Positions 22,976 through 34,615 of a stretch of 64,000 nt of DNA are shown in pieces; positions within the stretch are counted from its first letter, which is position 1; each line of letters begins with the position of its first letter. Below the pieces are notes generated by a model. The model saw only the letters and a list, made by a program, of their open reading frames with translations, was not told where the DNA came from and searched no databases. Position numbers and translations under genes: made by a program. The DNA lies in the NCBI GenBank assembly GCA_964019425.1, contig OZ025817.1:930001-994000 (forward strand), given 5' to 3'. Origin of the DNA: Flectonema sp. DT1601. Taxonomy: Eukaryota > Euglenozoa > Diplonemea > Diplonemida > Diplonemidae.

Positions 22976-24407
22976 ATGGAGCAAGGGAATGGAATGGAAA
23001 ATGAAAAAGATCCTGAGAACCAACGAAAGGGAGCAGAGCAAGAAAACGGAATAGAGCACACACAAGAAAACCGACTGATACTCATTCAGGAAAGCTTCAT
23101 GGTACAAGACAGCGATAGCGACAGTGAAATAGATGAAAAAACCAGAGCAGAAAGAGAAATAAACCGTTTACAACAAGACATCAATATGCAACAAAAACGA
23201 ATACAACAAAACCGTCTAGCTGCTGAACAAGGTCGTGTCATAAGTGATCTCGGCAGTGAATTGGAAAACGGAATGGAACAATCTCATTTAAGAGAAGAGG
23301 ATATGAGAAATAAATTACATGAAGCTGAAAAACAAATTACTGAAAAACAAATGGAAATAAGTATACAAAGAAGAGAGCTAGAAATGATGAAACAAGGCAA
23401 CCAAGGGAAAGCAAGAATGGCAGAGATGGCTGAAGAAATGAAACGAACCCTTAAGATTGACCCTGACAACTCTCAAAGTGATGAAGATGAAGACAGCGAG
23501 ACATCCGATGCTGATCCTGATAATCTCCTAAACGTTTTAAAAGCAAAAGACATGCAGGTATCAAAACTTCTACAAGTCCTTGGTGAACAGAGTAATAAAA
23601 TAGAAGAATCCGCAGCTCTGTTTAAAGACTTAAATAATCAATTATCAGATTCTGATGAGAAACTTGTAAATCAGAGAGAGAGAATGGACAAACAAAAACA
23701 AGCCCTATTAGAATTAATTGAACTGGTCACCGAACAATCTCGTGAACTGGAAAGCTTCAAACAAGAGCACCATCCAGAAACGGTACGTACTAATTTCTTT
23801 TTTTTTTAAATTTTTTTTTTTTAAAATACATAATCTCACTAAACACCACTGAATACACTCAACCAGGTAAACGAAGCCAATAACCTAGTAGGACATGCCT
23901 CTTGGTTAGCAAACGCTGAAGACAACATAAATGAAAGGGAGCAAGGTAGAATGGCTGCACAAGCAACCGACAAACAAGAAAGAGGAAGAGCAAAACGTGG
24001 GACTAGCGGAGGTAATCACAATAACGGAATAAAAGTAAGTAATATAAATATAAATAATTGGAAACAACATCGAAACTCAGGTAATAAAAACAATTCAAGC
24101 AACACGTGTAACAGTACTACGAAGACTCGGAGTAATGGGAACTCTCACAGAACATCTGAACAATGCGAATCATACTCATCCAATCCAAAGGCTTGCAGTA
24201 ATCCAGGAAGCAGTCGAGGTTCTAGGGCCGAGGGATATGCGACATACATGGACAGGAGTGGAGTCATTACTGAGATCGCGCCGTCAGATCCAGTCACAGA
24301 GAGTGAACATGAATATAAACACAGTACCCACCAATCACAATCTCATACGACTTCCAGACAACCCCCTGCTCACTACGTATTCAGAAATAACATACTCTGT
24401 TCGATGA
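22976..24407 (+). CDS. Coiled-coil protein of unknown function, three exons
   Basis: Exons 22976-23782, 23867-24034 and 24081-24407, both joins in phase 0 (introns 84 and 46 bases; donors GTACGT and GTAAGT; acceptors CAG). Total 433 residues. The first exon is Glu/Gln-rich with an acidic block (QDSDSDSEID) and long heptad-like helices from about 58 to 260. A second acidic block (SDEDEDSETSD) sits near 165. The second and third exons add a compact stretch with TVLRRLGVMGTLTEHLNN and LAVIQEAVEVLGP, helical in appearance. Reading the third exon without the second intron gives an N/S/T-rich frame that looks less like a protein, which supports the splice. No family recognised; a structural or scaffold role is only a guess. 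The first exon is surer than the rest. Confidence 0.75.
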
Positions 24408-25165
24408 TGTAAGCTGTTGTTCTGTTTTATTTATTTATCAGGTCTCAGACCCTCAACAGATATCACAAAGACAACCGTTGCGGTTTTGTGGCGAGTAATT
24501 ACACCTTGCCTTGGATGAAGAACACTTGTTGTGAGATATAATCAACTAGTGTATCTGTCTTCTTCCACTTGTTTTGTTTGTCTTTGACAGATCACTTTTT
24601 TTTTTTATTGTTTGTGTTAATAGTCATCGTCTTCCGTGTTGTGTTGGTTGATAAGAAGATGTATTCGAAATGTGTAGACTGTGTGGTTTTGTGGAGGGTT
24701 TATTTATAGAGCCTGACACTGTGTCTGTATGACTGCTTTCTCTCTCTCTCACTCTCTTTCTCTCCCCGTCGTTGTTATGTCGTAAGAACACTGTTTCTTC
24801 AGCATCATCGACTACATTGTATTCAATATGCGTTTTCTATGAGTCGACTAACTGCTTGCTGTATCTGTTTTGTGTTGTGAGAAGAACACTGCTTCTTCGT
24901 ACACCCAGAAACAGCTTGGTACACCTAAGAACAGTTTCTCAACCATTTTTGAAATCCGCAATTTTTTTTGGTGACTTTCAATCCACCCCATGGTGTACTT
25001 TGTACACATGTGATATTATTACCCAAAATCCCCTTATTTTTTCTCTATTTTTTTTTTGAAATTATAGTGACAAGGTATCAAAAAAAAAAAAAAAAAAAAA
25101 AAGGTAGAACCACCGTAGTTGGTTGTGCAACATTTTTTTTTTTTTTTTTTGGAATCCGTTTTCAG

Positions 25166-25198
<33 letters not shown>

Positions 25199-25760
25199 CT
25201 TGTGAAGAGAGTTGTAGATGAGATTTGAAAACTCTTTGATACTCACTGACGGATTTATCTTCAGAACGCGTTACCTGTTACCCGGTACAGTAGTCTAACT
25301 ACACTCTTTAATAGCAACACTGTTCTTTTTTGTATTGTTTTACAACTCATCATTCGGAGTTAAGTTTTCCTTGGCATCACTAACTGATGTCTTTGAATGA
25401 GTAATGTTATCAACTGAGAAGACGAGGAAGAAGAAGATGTGGTAAAGAAAATATATGCGCTCCCCCCCTCTGTTGTATTTAACGGTAGTATCGATATTTT
25501 TTTTCCCCCTTTTTTTTTTTATTTTCTTAACTTAATAATGGTTAATTCATTGTAAAGCCACGGTTCTTTTTTAAAGGATTTACAGCCGTGAGCTGCGGGT
25601 TTGTTTTTTTTTATCCCTCAAAAAAAAAAAAAAAAAAAAGAAGAAGAAGAAAAGAATTCTATTTTTTTTTTTTGGATTCTAACATTTGTTTGAAATCGTA
25701 TTTTCTGTTTTGTTACGTGTCGGTTAGTTTTGGTAATCTTTATAAAAAAAAAAGAGAAAG

Positions 25761-25792
<32 letters not shown>

Positions 25793-26138
25793 AAATTAAA
25801 GAATTGGGACACCCATTATGGTATCGACTTCTCTTTGGGGATGGTTTTAAATACACCTCACCAGTCTTTTCTGTGTGAGGGGAAAAAAAAAAAAACAGGG
25901 AAAAAGTTACTGCTTATCCCTACCTACTCCCTGATAGGATTCTTGTAGCAATCTCGTAACCATGTTTTCGGTACAGTTCGTATGTTGGTAACGTGTTTGA
26001 TGGTATCTGATGTTTATTTTTTATGCAGGAGTTGGCAAGAGATGATGGTTTGCTGAAAAAATAAAAGGAAAGTATGGGAAATTTAAATTTATTTTCTTTC
26101 TCTGCGCAGATCTTTGACTAATAACACACAAAACACCG
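24408..26138. other. AT-rich non-coding spacer
   Basis: No gene recognised. Long A/T runs near 25080-25195 and 25620-25790 explain the K/F-rich open frames. The last bases before the next gene are T/C-rich and end in AG at 26108-26109. Confidence 0.6.
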
Positions 26139-26894
26139 ATGGCCAGAAAACACGAAAAAACTTTAGTTCTGTTTGACGTTGATGGAACTCTTACTGTTCC
26201 GAGGAAGGTAGTCACACCTGATGTTCTTGAAGCCCTCGCTAAACTTAGAAAGGAATACACAATCGGAATCGTTGGAGGAAGTGACCTAACTAAACAATAT
26301 GAACAACTGACTGGAGACGTATTAAACTTGTTCGATTTTGTGTTCGCTGAGAATGGTCTACATGCATTCAAAGATGGAAAAGAAATCTTCAGACAATCCT
26401 TAAGCAAGCACTTAGGAGAAGACAAATTAAGAAAGTTTACCAGAAAAGTTTTATCATTGATCATTGAGTTAGATATCCCAGTTCAGAGAGGTACTTTCTT
26501 TGAGCTTCGTAATGGGATGATTAATATTTCACCAATCGGAAGAAACTGCAGCCAAGAAGAAAGAGATGACTTTGAGCAGTACGACAAGGAACACAAAATT
26601 CGTGCTACCATGATTAAAGAGCTTGAGAAGGAATTTGGAGCAGGAACTGAATACAATTTCAAATTTTCAATTGGAGGACAAATATCATTTGATGCATTCC
26701 CTCTTGGATGGGATAAGACTTACTCTCTCAGGTTTGTTGAAAAAGATTTCGACACTATTCACTTTTTTGGAGACAAAACCTACGAGGGAGGAAACGACTA
26801 CGAAATTTTTGCATCTGACCGTACCGAAGGCCACAGTGTCACTACCTATAATGACACAATTAAATTCCTCAATGAAAACCTAATTGGTAAATAA
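26139..26894 (+). CDS. Phosphomannomutase
   Basis: 251 residues, the usual length for the eukaryotic PMM1/PMM2 family of the HAD superfamily. The nucleophile motif DVDGT is at 13-17. Also seen: GGSDLTKQYEQL, FAENGLHAFKDG, the substrate region RGTFFELRNGMINISPIGR, and the C-terminal FFGDKTYEGGNDYEIF metal/closing loop. It converts mannose-6-phosphate to mannose-1-phosphate in the cytosol, feeding GDP-mannose for N-glycans, GPI anchors and other glycans. The start is supported by family alignment and a 29-nt leader after an AG at 26108-26109. Nothing odd in the sequence. Confidence 0.97.
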   Translation: MARKHEKTLVLFDVDGTLTVPRKVVTPDVLEALAKLRKEYTIGIVGGSDLTKQYEQLTGDVLNLFDFVFAENGLHAFKDGKEIFRQSLSKHLGEDKLRKFTRKVLSLIIELDIPVQRGTFFELRNGMINISPIGRNCSQEERDDFEQYDKEHKIRATMIKELEKEFGAGTEYNFKFSIGGQISFDAFPLGWDKTYSLRFVEKDFDTIHFFGDKTYEGGNDYEIFASDRTEGHSVTTYNDTIKFLNENLIGK

Positions 26895-27759
26895 GATTAC
26901 AAATGTGAACTCTGTCTTCTCCGACATGTTGTTTGTGAACGAAGTCTGCGGCTAACGTCCACCACGTCTTAGTTATAAATTATTTGAAACAATTTTGATT
27001 ATTTTTTGTCTACTATCACAATAGAATTGTTATCCTTTAAGGAAGTGACGATAAGTAGAAAATAACAACAACGTTAACGGAGTAGTAGGCATCACATTAT
27101 GTGTTTGTGTGCTACCGCTAACTTGTTCGGGAGTAACGTCGTGCGCTTCCGACGATACTCCCGTTGAAATTTAAGAAAAAGAAAATGGAAGCTTTTTACG
27201 TTCGAGCAGGCAGGGTGCATTCTCGCCGCAAGAAAAGAAGAAACGTAAGACAGGGGAAAATTGATCCCCTGTTTCCCTTTCTCCACTCCCCAGCAATGTA
27301 ATGTTCATGTTTTTCCAGCATTTTGCGGATTTTCCGAAGCCGTGAAAGCTGCATTGGTATCCTCCTTCTACAACGAAAGGGGGAAAAAAAAAAAAAAAAA
27401 AAAAAAAAAGAATAAGAAACCTTTGAATATTAGTAAAGAGTTGAGATGAAACCTTTCTTAACTACTTGTGAACCTTATTAAAGTGTTTTTAGTGCCCATA
27501 TAAAAATATTGCAATTGTCCAGCATCTTCAGCCTTACGCTTTTTAGTAAGCGCATAGCTCTGTAATCATCTTGCAGGTTGAACACCAAAGGAAAAAAGCA
27601 AACCAAAAAAAAAAAAAAAGAGAATAGAAAAAAACAAACGAGAGAAATGATTCGACCTCAATGACCTTGTCGTTGGTACCTATGAAAGTATTTTATATGG
27701 TAGTCGGTGATTCGAGTTTTTATTTCTTATTTCTTATTAGAAACAAGAGACAAAAAAAG
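26895..27759. other. Spacer upstream of the NOSIP gene
   Basis: No gene supported; A-runs near 27380-27410 and 27605. A T/A-rich tract ending in AG at 27739-27740 lies 19 bases before the next start. Confidence 0.55.
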
Positions 27760-28777
27760 ATGGGTCGAGGAGCGAGACACTCAAAAGGTAAGCAAGCAAA
27801 GCCTTACATGACATATGATGAAAGGAATTGTAGTATGCCTATATTTATTATTATTATTATTATTATTATAAAGATGTAAAATAATCAAACAAAACACCCC
27901 CACAGGAACGAATGTATTCCACGGACAAGGAATGTCTCGATTATCATTGGAAGAGAGTAGTGGGACGATGAAAATAAGAGTCGGAGTAGATTCACAAAAA
28001 CAGTTCGATTGTTGTTGGCTGTGTAATCAATGCGCAGACCAACCAGTCACAACATCACATGGGTTGTTATATTGTAAAGTTTGTATCGTTGAAAATATGT
28101 TTGATCAAAAAAAATTATACAAACAACAACTTGCTGACTATGAATCAAAACAACAAAGTACTGATGATCTAAAGCAGTTGACTAACACAATCAAAGAGTC
28201 TGTTCAAGCTGAAGCCAGTAAGTCATTAGAAGATTCACTCCTTCCAAAAACAGGTAAACAAATAGAATCAGAAATTAATGCAAAAGTAAATGCAGTTGAG
28301 CAAACTGCGTTAAATGAAGGTAAACAAGATCAGGCTTCAGGTTCATTTTGGGTTCCTCAACACACTCCAGGATGGACCGAAACTGGTCCAAAAAAACCTG
28401 ATTCCACAGTACGTTGTCCATTCAGTAAGAAGAAATTAAAACTTAAAGACCTCAGACCAATATTATGGAAAGAACAACCAGATAGTAGCTCAAAAACTGG
28501 AAGGTATATGTGCCCTTTATCTAATTCTACCTTTAAGAATGGTGTGAGCATAACGATCCTCCCAAGTGGTCATGCCGTCTCTAAGAAAGGACTTCAAAAA
28601 TGTATCGGCCGCGCTGATCCATTTGTGTGTCCTCTTACCCAAACTACTGTTGACAAAAAGAATTGTATTGACTTAGTTAAAAGCGGAACGTCATTCGCGT
28701 CATCAATGGGAGGAGAATTAGTGGGATCCAGTGAGTCAAAGAAATACAGACACAGTTTAAATATGGCCATTAGTTAA
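27760..28777 (+). CDS. NOSIP-like U-box/zinc-finger protein
   Basis: Two exons, 27760-27787 and 27906-28777 (phase 1 join; donor GTAAGC, acceptor CACAG), 299 residues. The tiny first exon supplies MGRGARHSK, matching the conserved short basic start of NOSIP. Then the FDCCWLCNQC...C..C half U-box, a Gln/Lys-rich linker with CVCEN-type spacing, VRCPFSKKKLKLKDL, and the second zinc-like part (YMCPLSN, FVCPLTQ), ending in KKYRHSLNMA, the family's typical tail (KKYRP). NOSIP proteins are RING/U-box E3 ubiquitin ligases linked to the spliceosome in many eukaryotes; the nitric-oxide-synthase link is animal-specific and need not hold here. The intron contains a (TTA)n microsatellite at about 27844-27870. 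Confidence 0.9.
27788..27905 (+). other. Intron of the NOSIP-like gene
   Basis: 118 bases, GTAAGC to CACAG, phase 1, containing a TTA microsatellite. Without it the family's N-terminal segment would be cut off. Confidence 0.8.
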
Positions 28778-28962
28778 GTTAATTTACATCTCTTTTATGT
28801 GAGACATTCTTCCCAGCCCGCTATCACTGCACACAAACTGTGTGTCTCTGGTTCTTCTTTAATAGTTTCGCATAGATGATGCGACCTAATTAGGATAATG
28901 TTTTTTGTATATAGTTATGAAGTAATTTATATTTTTACAGATAAGGACTACTATACTGAAAT

Positions 28963-30491
28963 ATGAGCCTGCGGAGTATTAGAAAGGTTAGGCAAGTCAG
29001 ATGGTCGAGTGCTGCGGCAGAGTTGAGTCAGCAGCCGATTAACGAGGAAATGATGTTTAAACCATCTGATATGAGACCTCGTGAAACTGTAACAGAATTA
29101 GATAAGTTTGTTGTGGGTCAAGGAGATGCTAAGAAAGCTGTTGCCATCGCTTTAAGAAACAGATGGCGAAGACATCAAGTTCCTGAAGAGATGAGAGAAG
29201 AGGTATTCCCAAAAAATATTCTCATGATCGGACCTACTGGTATGTACCTAATCAACTTACCTATCACAATACTTAAATACGATTTATGTTATTTTCACAC
29301 AGGTGTTGGTAAGACTGAGATCGCACGTCGTCTTGCAAAACTGACTGATGCTCCATTCGTCAAAGTTGAGGCAACTAAGTTCACAGAAGTTGGATACCAC
29401 GGCAGAGATGTTGATACTATTATCGATGATCTTTTAAAGAATGCGATCTCAATTACGAAGAACAAGATCAGAGCAAAGAATCAAAAACTTGCTCGTAAAA
29501 TCGCTGAAGACAAAGTCCTCGAAGCTCTCGCTGGTAAGGACGAGATGGAAACCTTTCGTAGCCACCTAGGAGAAGGAGCTCTCGATGATATGGACATCAC
29601 AATCGACTTAACGGAGAAGCTTCCAGGACCAAAGATGCAGCTTTCTGAAGGTATGATTTCTTTTAAAAAAAAAACAACATAATGTTCACCATAATAACAA
29701 CCAAAAGAAAACAACACAACCAAACAAAAGGACTCACGATGATGGACCTCACTGCACTAGCACGCAACCAGCGAAAGACCAGAAATGTAAAGAGAAAGAT
29801 GAAGATTAGAGATGCGTTACCTGCTGCTGAAAATGAAGAAATTGAGAAAATTTTAGACAGCGCAGACGTTCAGAGAGAAGCACTACGAGCATGTGAAGAA
29901 GACGGTATTGTTGTAATAGACGAAATAGATAAGATTGTCAGCACGAAAGACAGATGGAATGGACCTCAAGCATCAGCTGAAGGTGTTCAACAAGACTTAC
30001 TACCACTTATTGAAGGATCAACCATTACTACTAAGACACATGTTCAAGTCAAGACAGATAGAATCTTGTTCATTGCTTCGGGTGCATTCCACAGCTGTAG
30101 CCCCTCTGACATGTTAGCTGAACTTCAGGGACGACTCCCTATTAGAGTTGAGTTGAAAGCACTTAACGAAGCTGATTTTTTAAGAATCTTAACAGAGCCT
30201 AAACACAACTTAGTAAAACAACACGTTTCTCTAATGGAAACAGAAGGTCTGAAGTTGGATTTTACTCAGGATGGTATTAAGGAAATCGCAAAAATATCAA
30301 CAGAAGTAAACAGAGCTGTTCAAAATATCGGAGCCAGACGTCTAATTACCGTCCTTGAAAGAGTTATGGAAGACATATCTTATAAAGGACCTGAACTTAG
30401 CGGTAAAACTGTTACTATAGACGTTGACTATATACGCGATAGAGTTAAGGGTCTTCTCGAAAAAGTTGATCTTCAGAAATATCTTCTCTAA
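28963..30491 (+). CDS. hslU: HslU, ATPase subunit of the mitochondrial HslVU protease
   Basis: Three exons, 28963-29239, 29303-29650 and 29731-30491 (both phase 1), 461 residues, close to bacterial HslU at about 443. The N-terminus ([14 protein letters not shown]) is basic and lacks acids, as in a mitochondrial targeting peptide. Seen: the family start [14 protein letters not shown], Walker A GPTGVGKT at 90-97 split by the first intron, the [11 protein letters not shown] pore-loop region (bacterial GYVGRDV), the variable I domain across the second intron, Walker B VVIDEID, sensor [12 protein letters not shown], and NIGARRL with the sensor arginines. The C-terminus ends YLL, matching the hydrophobic tail that docks into the HslV peptidase. 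HslV is not in this window. An AG at 28939-28940 leaves a 22-nt leader. Confidence 0.96.
29240..29302 (+). other. First HslU intron: 63 bases, no stop, in the P-loop
   Basis: GTATGT to ACAG, phase 1. Its length is a multiple of three and it has no in-frame stop, so an unspliced message would stay open and insert 21 residues in the ATP-binding loop. Homology with HslU shows it must be removed for an active enzyme. Confidence 0.92.
29651..29730 (+). other. Second HslU intron
   Basis: 80 bases, GTATGA to AAAAG, phase 1, AT-rich. An in-frame stop occurs within it. The flanks join LSEG to LTMMDL in the HslU I domain. Confidence 0.8.
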
Positions 30492-30642
30492 AGTATTTGT
30501 GATTAGTTGGCCATAACGTAAACACGGTTCTCTAAACCACTTAGACGATTTTGAGGGGGGAACACAAAAAAAAAAAAAAAAAAAAAAAATAACTCGGCGA
30601 TTCGCAGTTTGGGTCTACTTATAATATTCACCTTTGAGATTT

Positions 30643-30682
<40 letters not shown>

Positions 30683-31673
30683 TTTCCTTCAGTGCGAGAG
30701 ACTAAGGCGTAGCCTTATAATTTTTTTTTTAAAAAAGGAAAAAAAATAAACTACTTGTGGTTGTGACCGACCTATACCACGGGACTGCTAAGTTTAATGA
30801 CTTTCAAGCTGCCGATAAAGGCAGTGTTCAGGACTCTTGTGGTAGTGGCGTTCACATCGAACGGAACGATTGATCTATTTTCTTTGGTTGCGGTATTGCT
30901 TTCGGGATGTGTTTTTTTCTTTTTTCCTCCTTTTTTTTTTTTTTTCGTTCCCTAATAATATTATTGGAAAAAAGAATCTTTAAAAAATAAAAAAAAAAAT
31001 TAATTAAAAAAAATCCGCTCCCATTTTCCCTCGAACGTGATACATGACAGCGCTTTAAAGGACCTTTTTTTTTCGGAAAAAAAAAAAAAAAAAAAAAAAA
31101 AAGAGGTCGAGTTCGTCACCTGTGTCCTTTTACAATAAGAACGAACTGTAAATCTGTTTTCTTCATACCATCGATAAATAACCGTTTTTCACATCCCAAG
31201 GCTACCGACCAAAAAAAAAAAAAAAAAAAAAAACTTTAGATTTTCTTATCTTTTTTATTTTTTTTCCTTAACCTCGACCAGTTCTGTACCAAAAAAAAAA
31301 AAAAACAAAACAAAAAAGAAGAAGATTATGTAAAGTGTAGGAATTTGTTCACGTTTCGTAGAACATGAGAGTTTTTTTTTTTTTTTTGTTACAAATCGGG
31401 TAGGTGTTGTCTGTCAGGACAACAAACCACCTCCAATATGATTAATTAAAGTGAGTGTGACTAGTACCCGACAGCGTTCTATTCCATTACTGGTTACTTA
31501 TTCAGCCTATTCTACATTACGAACGCGTTGCTTTACGAAGTGTTTCAATGCATGTGTTTGTATAGGCTATTAATTATTTATTTTTAGTCTCATGGAGGAA
31601 GGAATACATGTTTTATTTTATAATTCGCAACACACGAACGAATTTTACAACGTTGTTGCATTGCCTGCGGGCT

Positions 31674-31710
<37 letters not shown>

Positions 31711-32071
31711 GGAAAAAAAAAAAAAAAGGAATAGAAGAAGGAGAAAAAACTTTTAAAAAAATAAAAAAATATCGAAATTCAACTAAACCCCAGTTCGGTG
31801 GGCAATAACAAAGTTTAAAAAAAAAAAAAACAAAGCGAAAAAAAGTTTTAAAAAAAAGAAAAAAATTTCCACAGAATAAGCAACTGCGTGTGACACAGTC
31901 ACAGCCAAACAGAATCCTAATTGGTGTACACTAATAGAAAATTTTTTCTTTTGATAAATAACACAGAACTAACACTGAACATGAAGAGGACTGGACTTTG
32001 ATTTTACAAAATAGAAATAAGTCTGTTTTACATTACCTAATTACTACTACCAGAAAAAAAACTAATAAAAA
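30492..32071. other. AT-rich non-coding spacer
   Basis: No gene recognised. Contains many A/T runs (T32 at 31677-31708) and a more mixed-composition patch at about 30760-30910 with no reading frame, which could hold a non-coding RNA, though no family was recognised. The end is T/C-rich with AG at 32052-32053. Confidence 0.55.
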
Positions 32072-32449
32072 ATGCACGTCATCGAATGCACTTCGTACGA
32101 CTCCGCAAAGTTAGTTGTTGAGCTCCTCGCTAAGTTAAGTGTAGGAAATTCTGTCACATTAAAAGGAGAAGGGAAGTACGTGAGTACTGTTTCATTAGCA
32201 ACAGCCATACTCTGTAGTGAACATATGCATACTTGTAAAGTAGTTTCGTGGAGTGCTCATCCAAACGATCCGATTGCCGTAACGGCAACAACAGTAGTCC
32301 CAACGTTAACTGTTTCTTTTCAGGGTCTTGATGTAGGCGTTGGTTCCATTCCTGCTCCATCTACTCCATATAAAACTCTTCCTTCTCCACTACCGACGTT
32401 TTCAACGATGTCTGACTCAGGTCCTTCTCCATCTCCTGTTTTTAATTAA
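32072..32449 (+). CDS. Small Alba-like protein with Pro/Ser tail
   Basis: 125 residues. The first 85 resemble the Alba fold: a helix (SAKLVVELLAKL) followed by VTLKGEGKYVSTVSLATAIL, close to the Alba pattern of a Gly-rich turn, a helix and strands, ending in TVSFQGL. The last 35 residues are P/S/T-rich and look disordered. Alba-family proteins bind RNA or DNA and include RNase P/MRP subunits and translation regulators. The match is by eye, so the family call is tentative; the gene itself is supported by normal codon use, a leader after the AG at 32052-32053, and a strong hairpin just after the stop codon. Confidence 0.65.
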   Translation: MHVIECTSYDSAKLVVELLAKLSVGNSVTLKGEGKYVSTVSLATAILCSEHMHTCKVVSWSAHPNDPIAVTATTVVPTLTVSFQGLDVGVGSIPAPSTPYKTLPSPLPTFSTMSDSGPSPSPVFN

Positions 32450-32503
32450 TCGTTGTTAGACATTATTAGCCTATTGCTGTTAGATGGTTGGGGCTTCACT
32501 CCT

Positions 32504-32534
32504 TTTGACCTCCTCCTTTTAGGAGGAGGTCAAA
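32504..32534 (+). promoter_or_regulatory. Perfect 14-bp hairpin after the Alba-like gene
   Basis: The arms TTTGACCTCCTCCT and AGGAGGAGGTCAAA are exact complements around a TTT loop, 54 bases after the stop codon. In the message it would be a very stable 3' UTR stem-loop. It could affect stability, processing or poly(A) site choice; it is not a known element that I recognise. Confidence 0.85.
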
Positions 32535-32708
32535 TGGCTGTTTTTTCCCTTCTTTTTTTTAAATAAGGTTCTGAAATTGTATTTTAGAGGGAGACTTCTT
32601 CCGGTTGTTAGAATAGTTGAGATTTTCAATTAATTTATTATCGCGATTCACAAGAAAAATCATTTTTTTTTTTAAAATTATTTTTAGCAGTTTTTTCAAC
32701 GCAACAAA

Positions 32709-34615
32709 ATGCCAACCGACGCTGAAACGGAAGCCGCAGCGAACCTGGCTGAAGAAAATCGAAGGTTAAAAGATGAAATAGAAAAGTTAAAAAGTATGTA
32801 GGCTAAGCTTATTATTAATTTTAAAAAAAAAAAAATGTTTTTGAACATAATGAAAACAGCAACAAAAAATAATTAAAAAACAGAAGCCCATATAAAACAA
32901 GTCTTGAATACCTCAGCGGAGAAACCAGCAGCTGGACCTCCGGCAGGTAGTTTTCATGATGAACAGTGTCTCAAGGCAGCAAATGTTTGTATTTAATTTG
33001 GAAAAAAAAAACAACCATCAGTTTAGACGAACGTGAAATAAAAAAAGGAAAATTCTCCGTTGCTACCCCAAAACTTTATTTTTCTCCGTTGTAGTCCACC
33101 TAAAAGAATTTTTCTCCGTTGTGTTTTTTTTAAATAATAAAAAAACAGTTTACGACTCCTCGTTCGAAGGCTGCGAAGGATGCTATCAACAGCGATGTAA
33201 CTCATGAGTTCTTTTCAGCCCATGAAGAGAACACTGCTCTTAACATACAAAAAGATATTAAACAAAGTTACAAATTGGCTGATGAGAGAATTGAAAAGTT
33301 AAAAGAAGCAACAACTGTTCTTGACAAATCAATGGAAAGAGTTCACACCAGCAGAGATGACGCTTCTATTGTAGTGGATAAACGATTTAATATTTATAGA
33401 GAACAGTTGAAAGATCGTGAAAAACAATTCGTTGATGATCTGACAAGACATCAGCGAGGTGAGATTCACAAGATTAATAAAGAAAAAGTCATCGTTGAAA
33501 AACTTCTACTAACACTAGATAATTTAATAAAAGAAGCTTCCGACGTGATGAGAGGACCAAAACTAGATGACGACCCAAACACCAATTCAGACATTCACGG
33601 ATACAAAACACTAGCGGAGATTAAAGACGAATTCACCAGTCTAAGACAAGTCCTCCTTCCTTGGGATGTTGGGTACTTATTCGATATAATGACTGCCAAG
33701 GCTTCTGAACAAATGATTGACATCCGCACGACAGCAGTTCACGATATAATAAACGCGTTAATTGATACGCTTACAGCTGCAAGAGGTAAGGCTTCAGCGA
33801 CATTAGATACTTTGTGTAATTTTATATCTGAAGTTGAAAGGGTGGTTCCAGAAACTCAAAATCGAATTAGAAGCGAATTCACTCAATTTACAGACATCGT
33901 CACCGTAAAGGAAGATCTCTTCCGTGATAAAATAGAACACTACGACTTAATGTATTCAGGTAGAATAAATGTCGAAAAACAATTCGTCCTGGAACAGATT
34001 GATACCTTACAAGAGGCTCAACAATCTGCCAGAGAATCCATAGAATACGGCAACGATTACTACCTTTTAAAACAACTTGAAACCCTAAACCAAACACTAG
34101 TTCAGGTAGATAGCAGTACGCTAACACTTTTCTTTGATAACATCGTATTCAGGCCTTGTACTAATGCCCTCACTAGGTCTCTTGATAGGTTGGGTGTATT
34201 GACTCGTGAAGAACTCAGCATAGATCCAAAATTCGCAAACGCACATCACTATTACCAATTTCTCGAGCACGAAGAATACATGTACGGAGGTAGTGAAACA
34301 GGGATTGGAGAGCGATCTGTTGGAGGGATCAGTGATAAAGAAAGAACTCTATTCGAAACAACTTTCCGCACCATCGACAAGTACGGAGACCGCACTCTCA
34401 ATGAAGAACAACTTTCGATATTATGGTCAGAAATATTCAGTACTATACCAAAAGATTCCTGTTTATCAATAACAAAAAGAATATTTGACGAAGTTAACAT
34501 CGCAGGTAAGCAACGAATCCATTTTGATGAGCTACTGGCTTACATATCTGAAGGAATGAATACCAACCTTGGAGCTCAGAGAGACCAATTTTACATGAGT
34601 AAGGAATCACAGTAA
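32709..34615 (+). CDS. Coiled-coil protein with degenerate C-terminal EF-hands, three exons
   Basis: Exons 32709-32793, 32884-32984 and 33149-34615 (phases 1 and 0; introns 90 and 164 bases), 550 residues. The start MPTDAETEAAANLAEENRR leads into a helix, then a Pro/Ala linker (KPAAGPPAG). The large exon is a long coiled-coil-like helical protein. Near residues 470-530 there are two helix-loop-helix segments (DKYGDRTLNEEQ and NIAGKQRIHFDE) that look like EF-hands but lack several calcium ligands. Function unknown; cytoskeletal or ciliary scaffolds often have this build, which is only a guess. The frame upstream of 33275 must be coding, because the only start in the continuous frame there is a TTG and the spliced exons fit in phase. 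Confidence 0.8.
32985..33148 (+). other. Intron with a 30-bp tandem repeat
   Basis: 164 bases, GTTTGT to AACAG. TTCTCCGTTG occurs three times at 33053, 33082 and 33112 with about 30-base spacing. The donor is less typical than GTATGT. Confidence 0.6.

Noticed and set aside
24135-24407. Separate 90-residue ORF
   Set aside because: It is part of the third exon of the coiled-coil gene; the join at 24034/24081 keeps the frame.
30760-30910. Mixed-composition patch that might be a structured RNA
   Set aside because: No recognisable tRNA, 5S, U-RNA or SRP motif and no clear hairpin; left as spacer.
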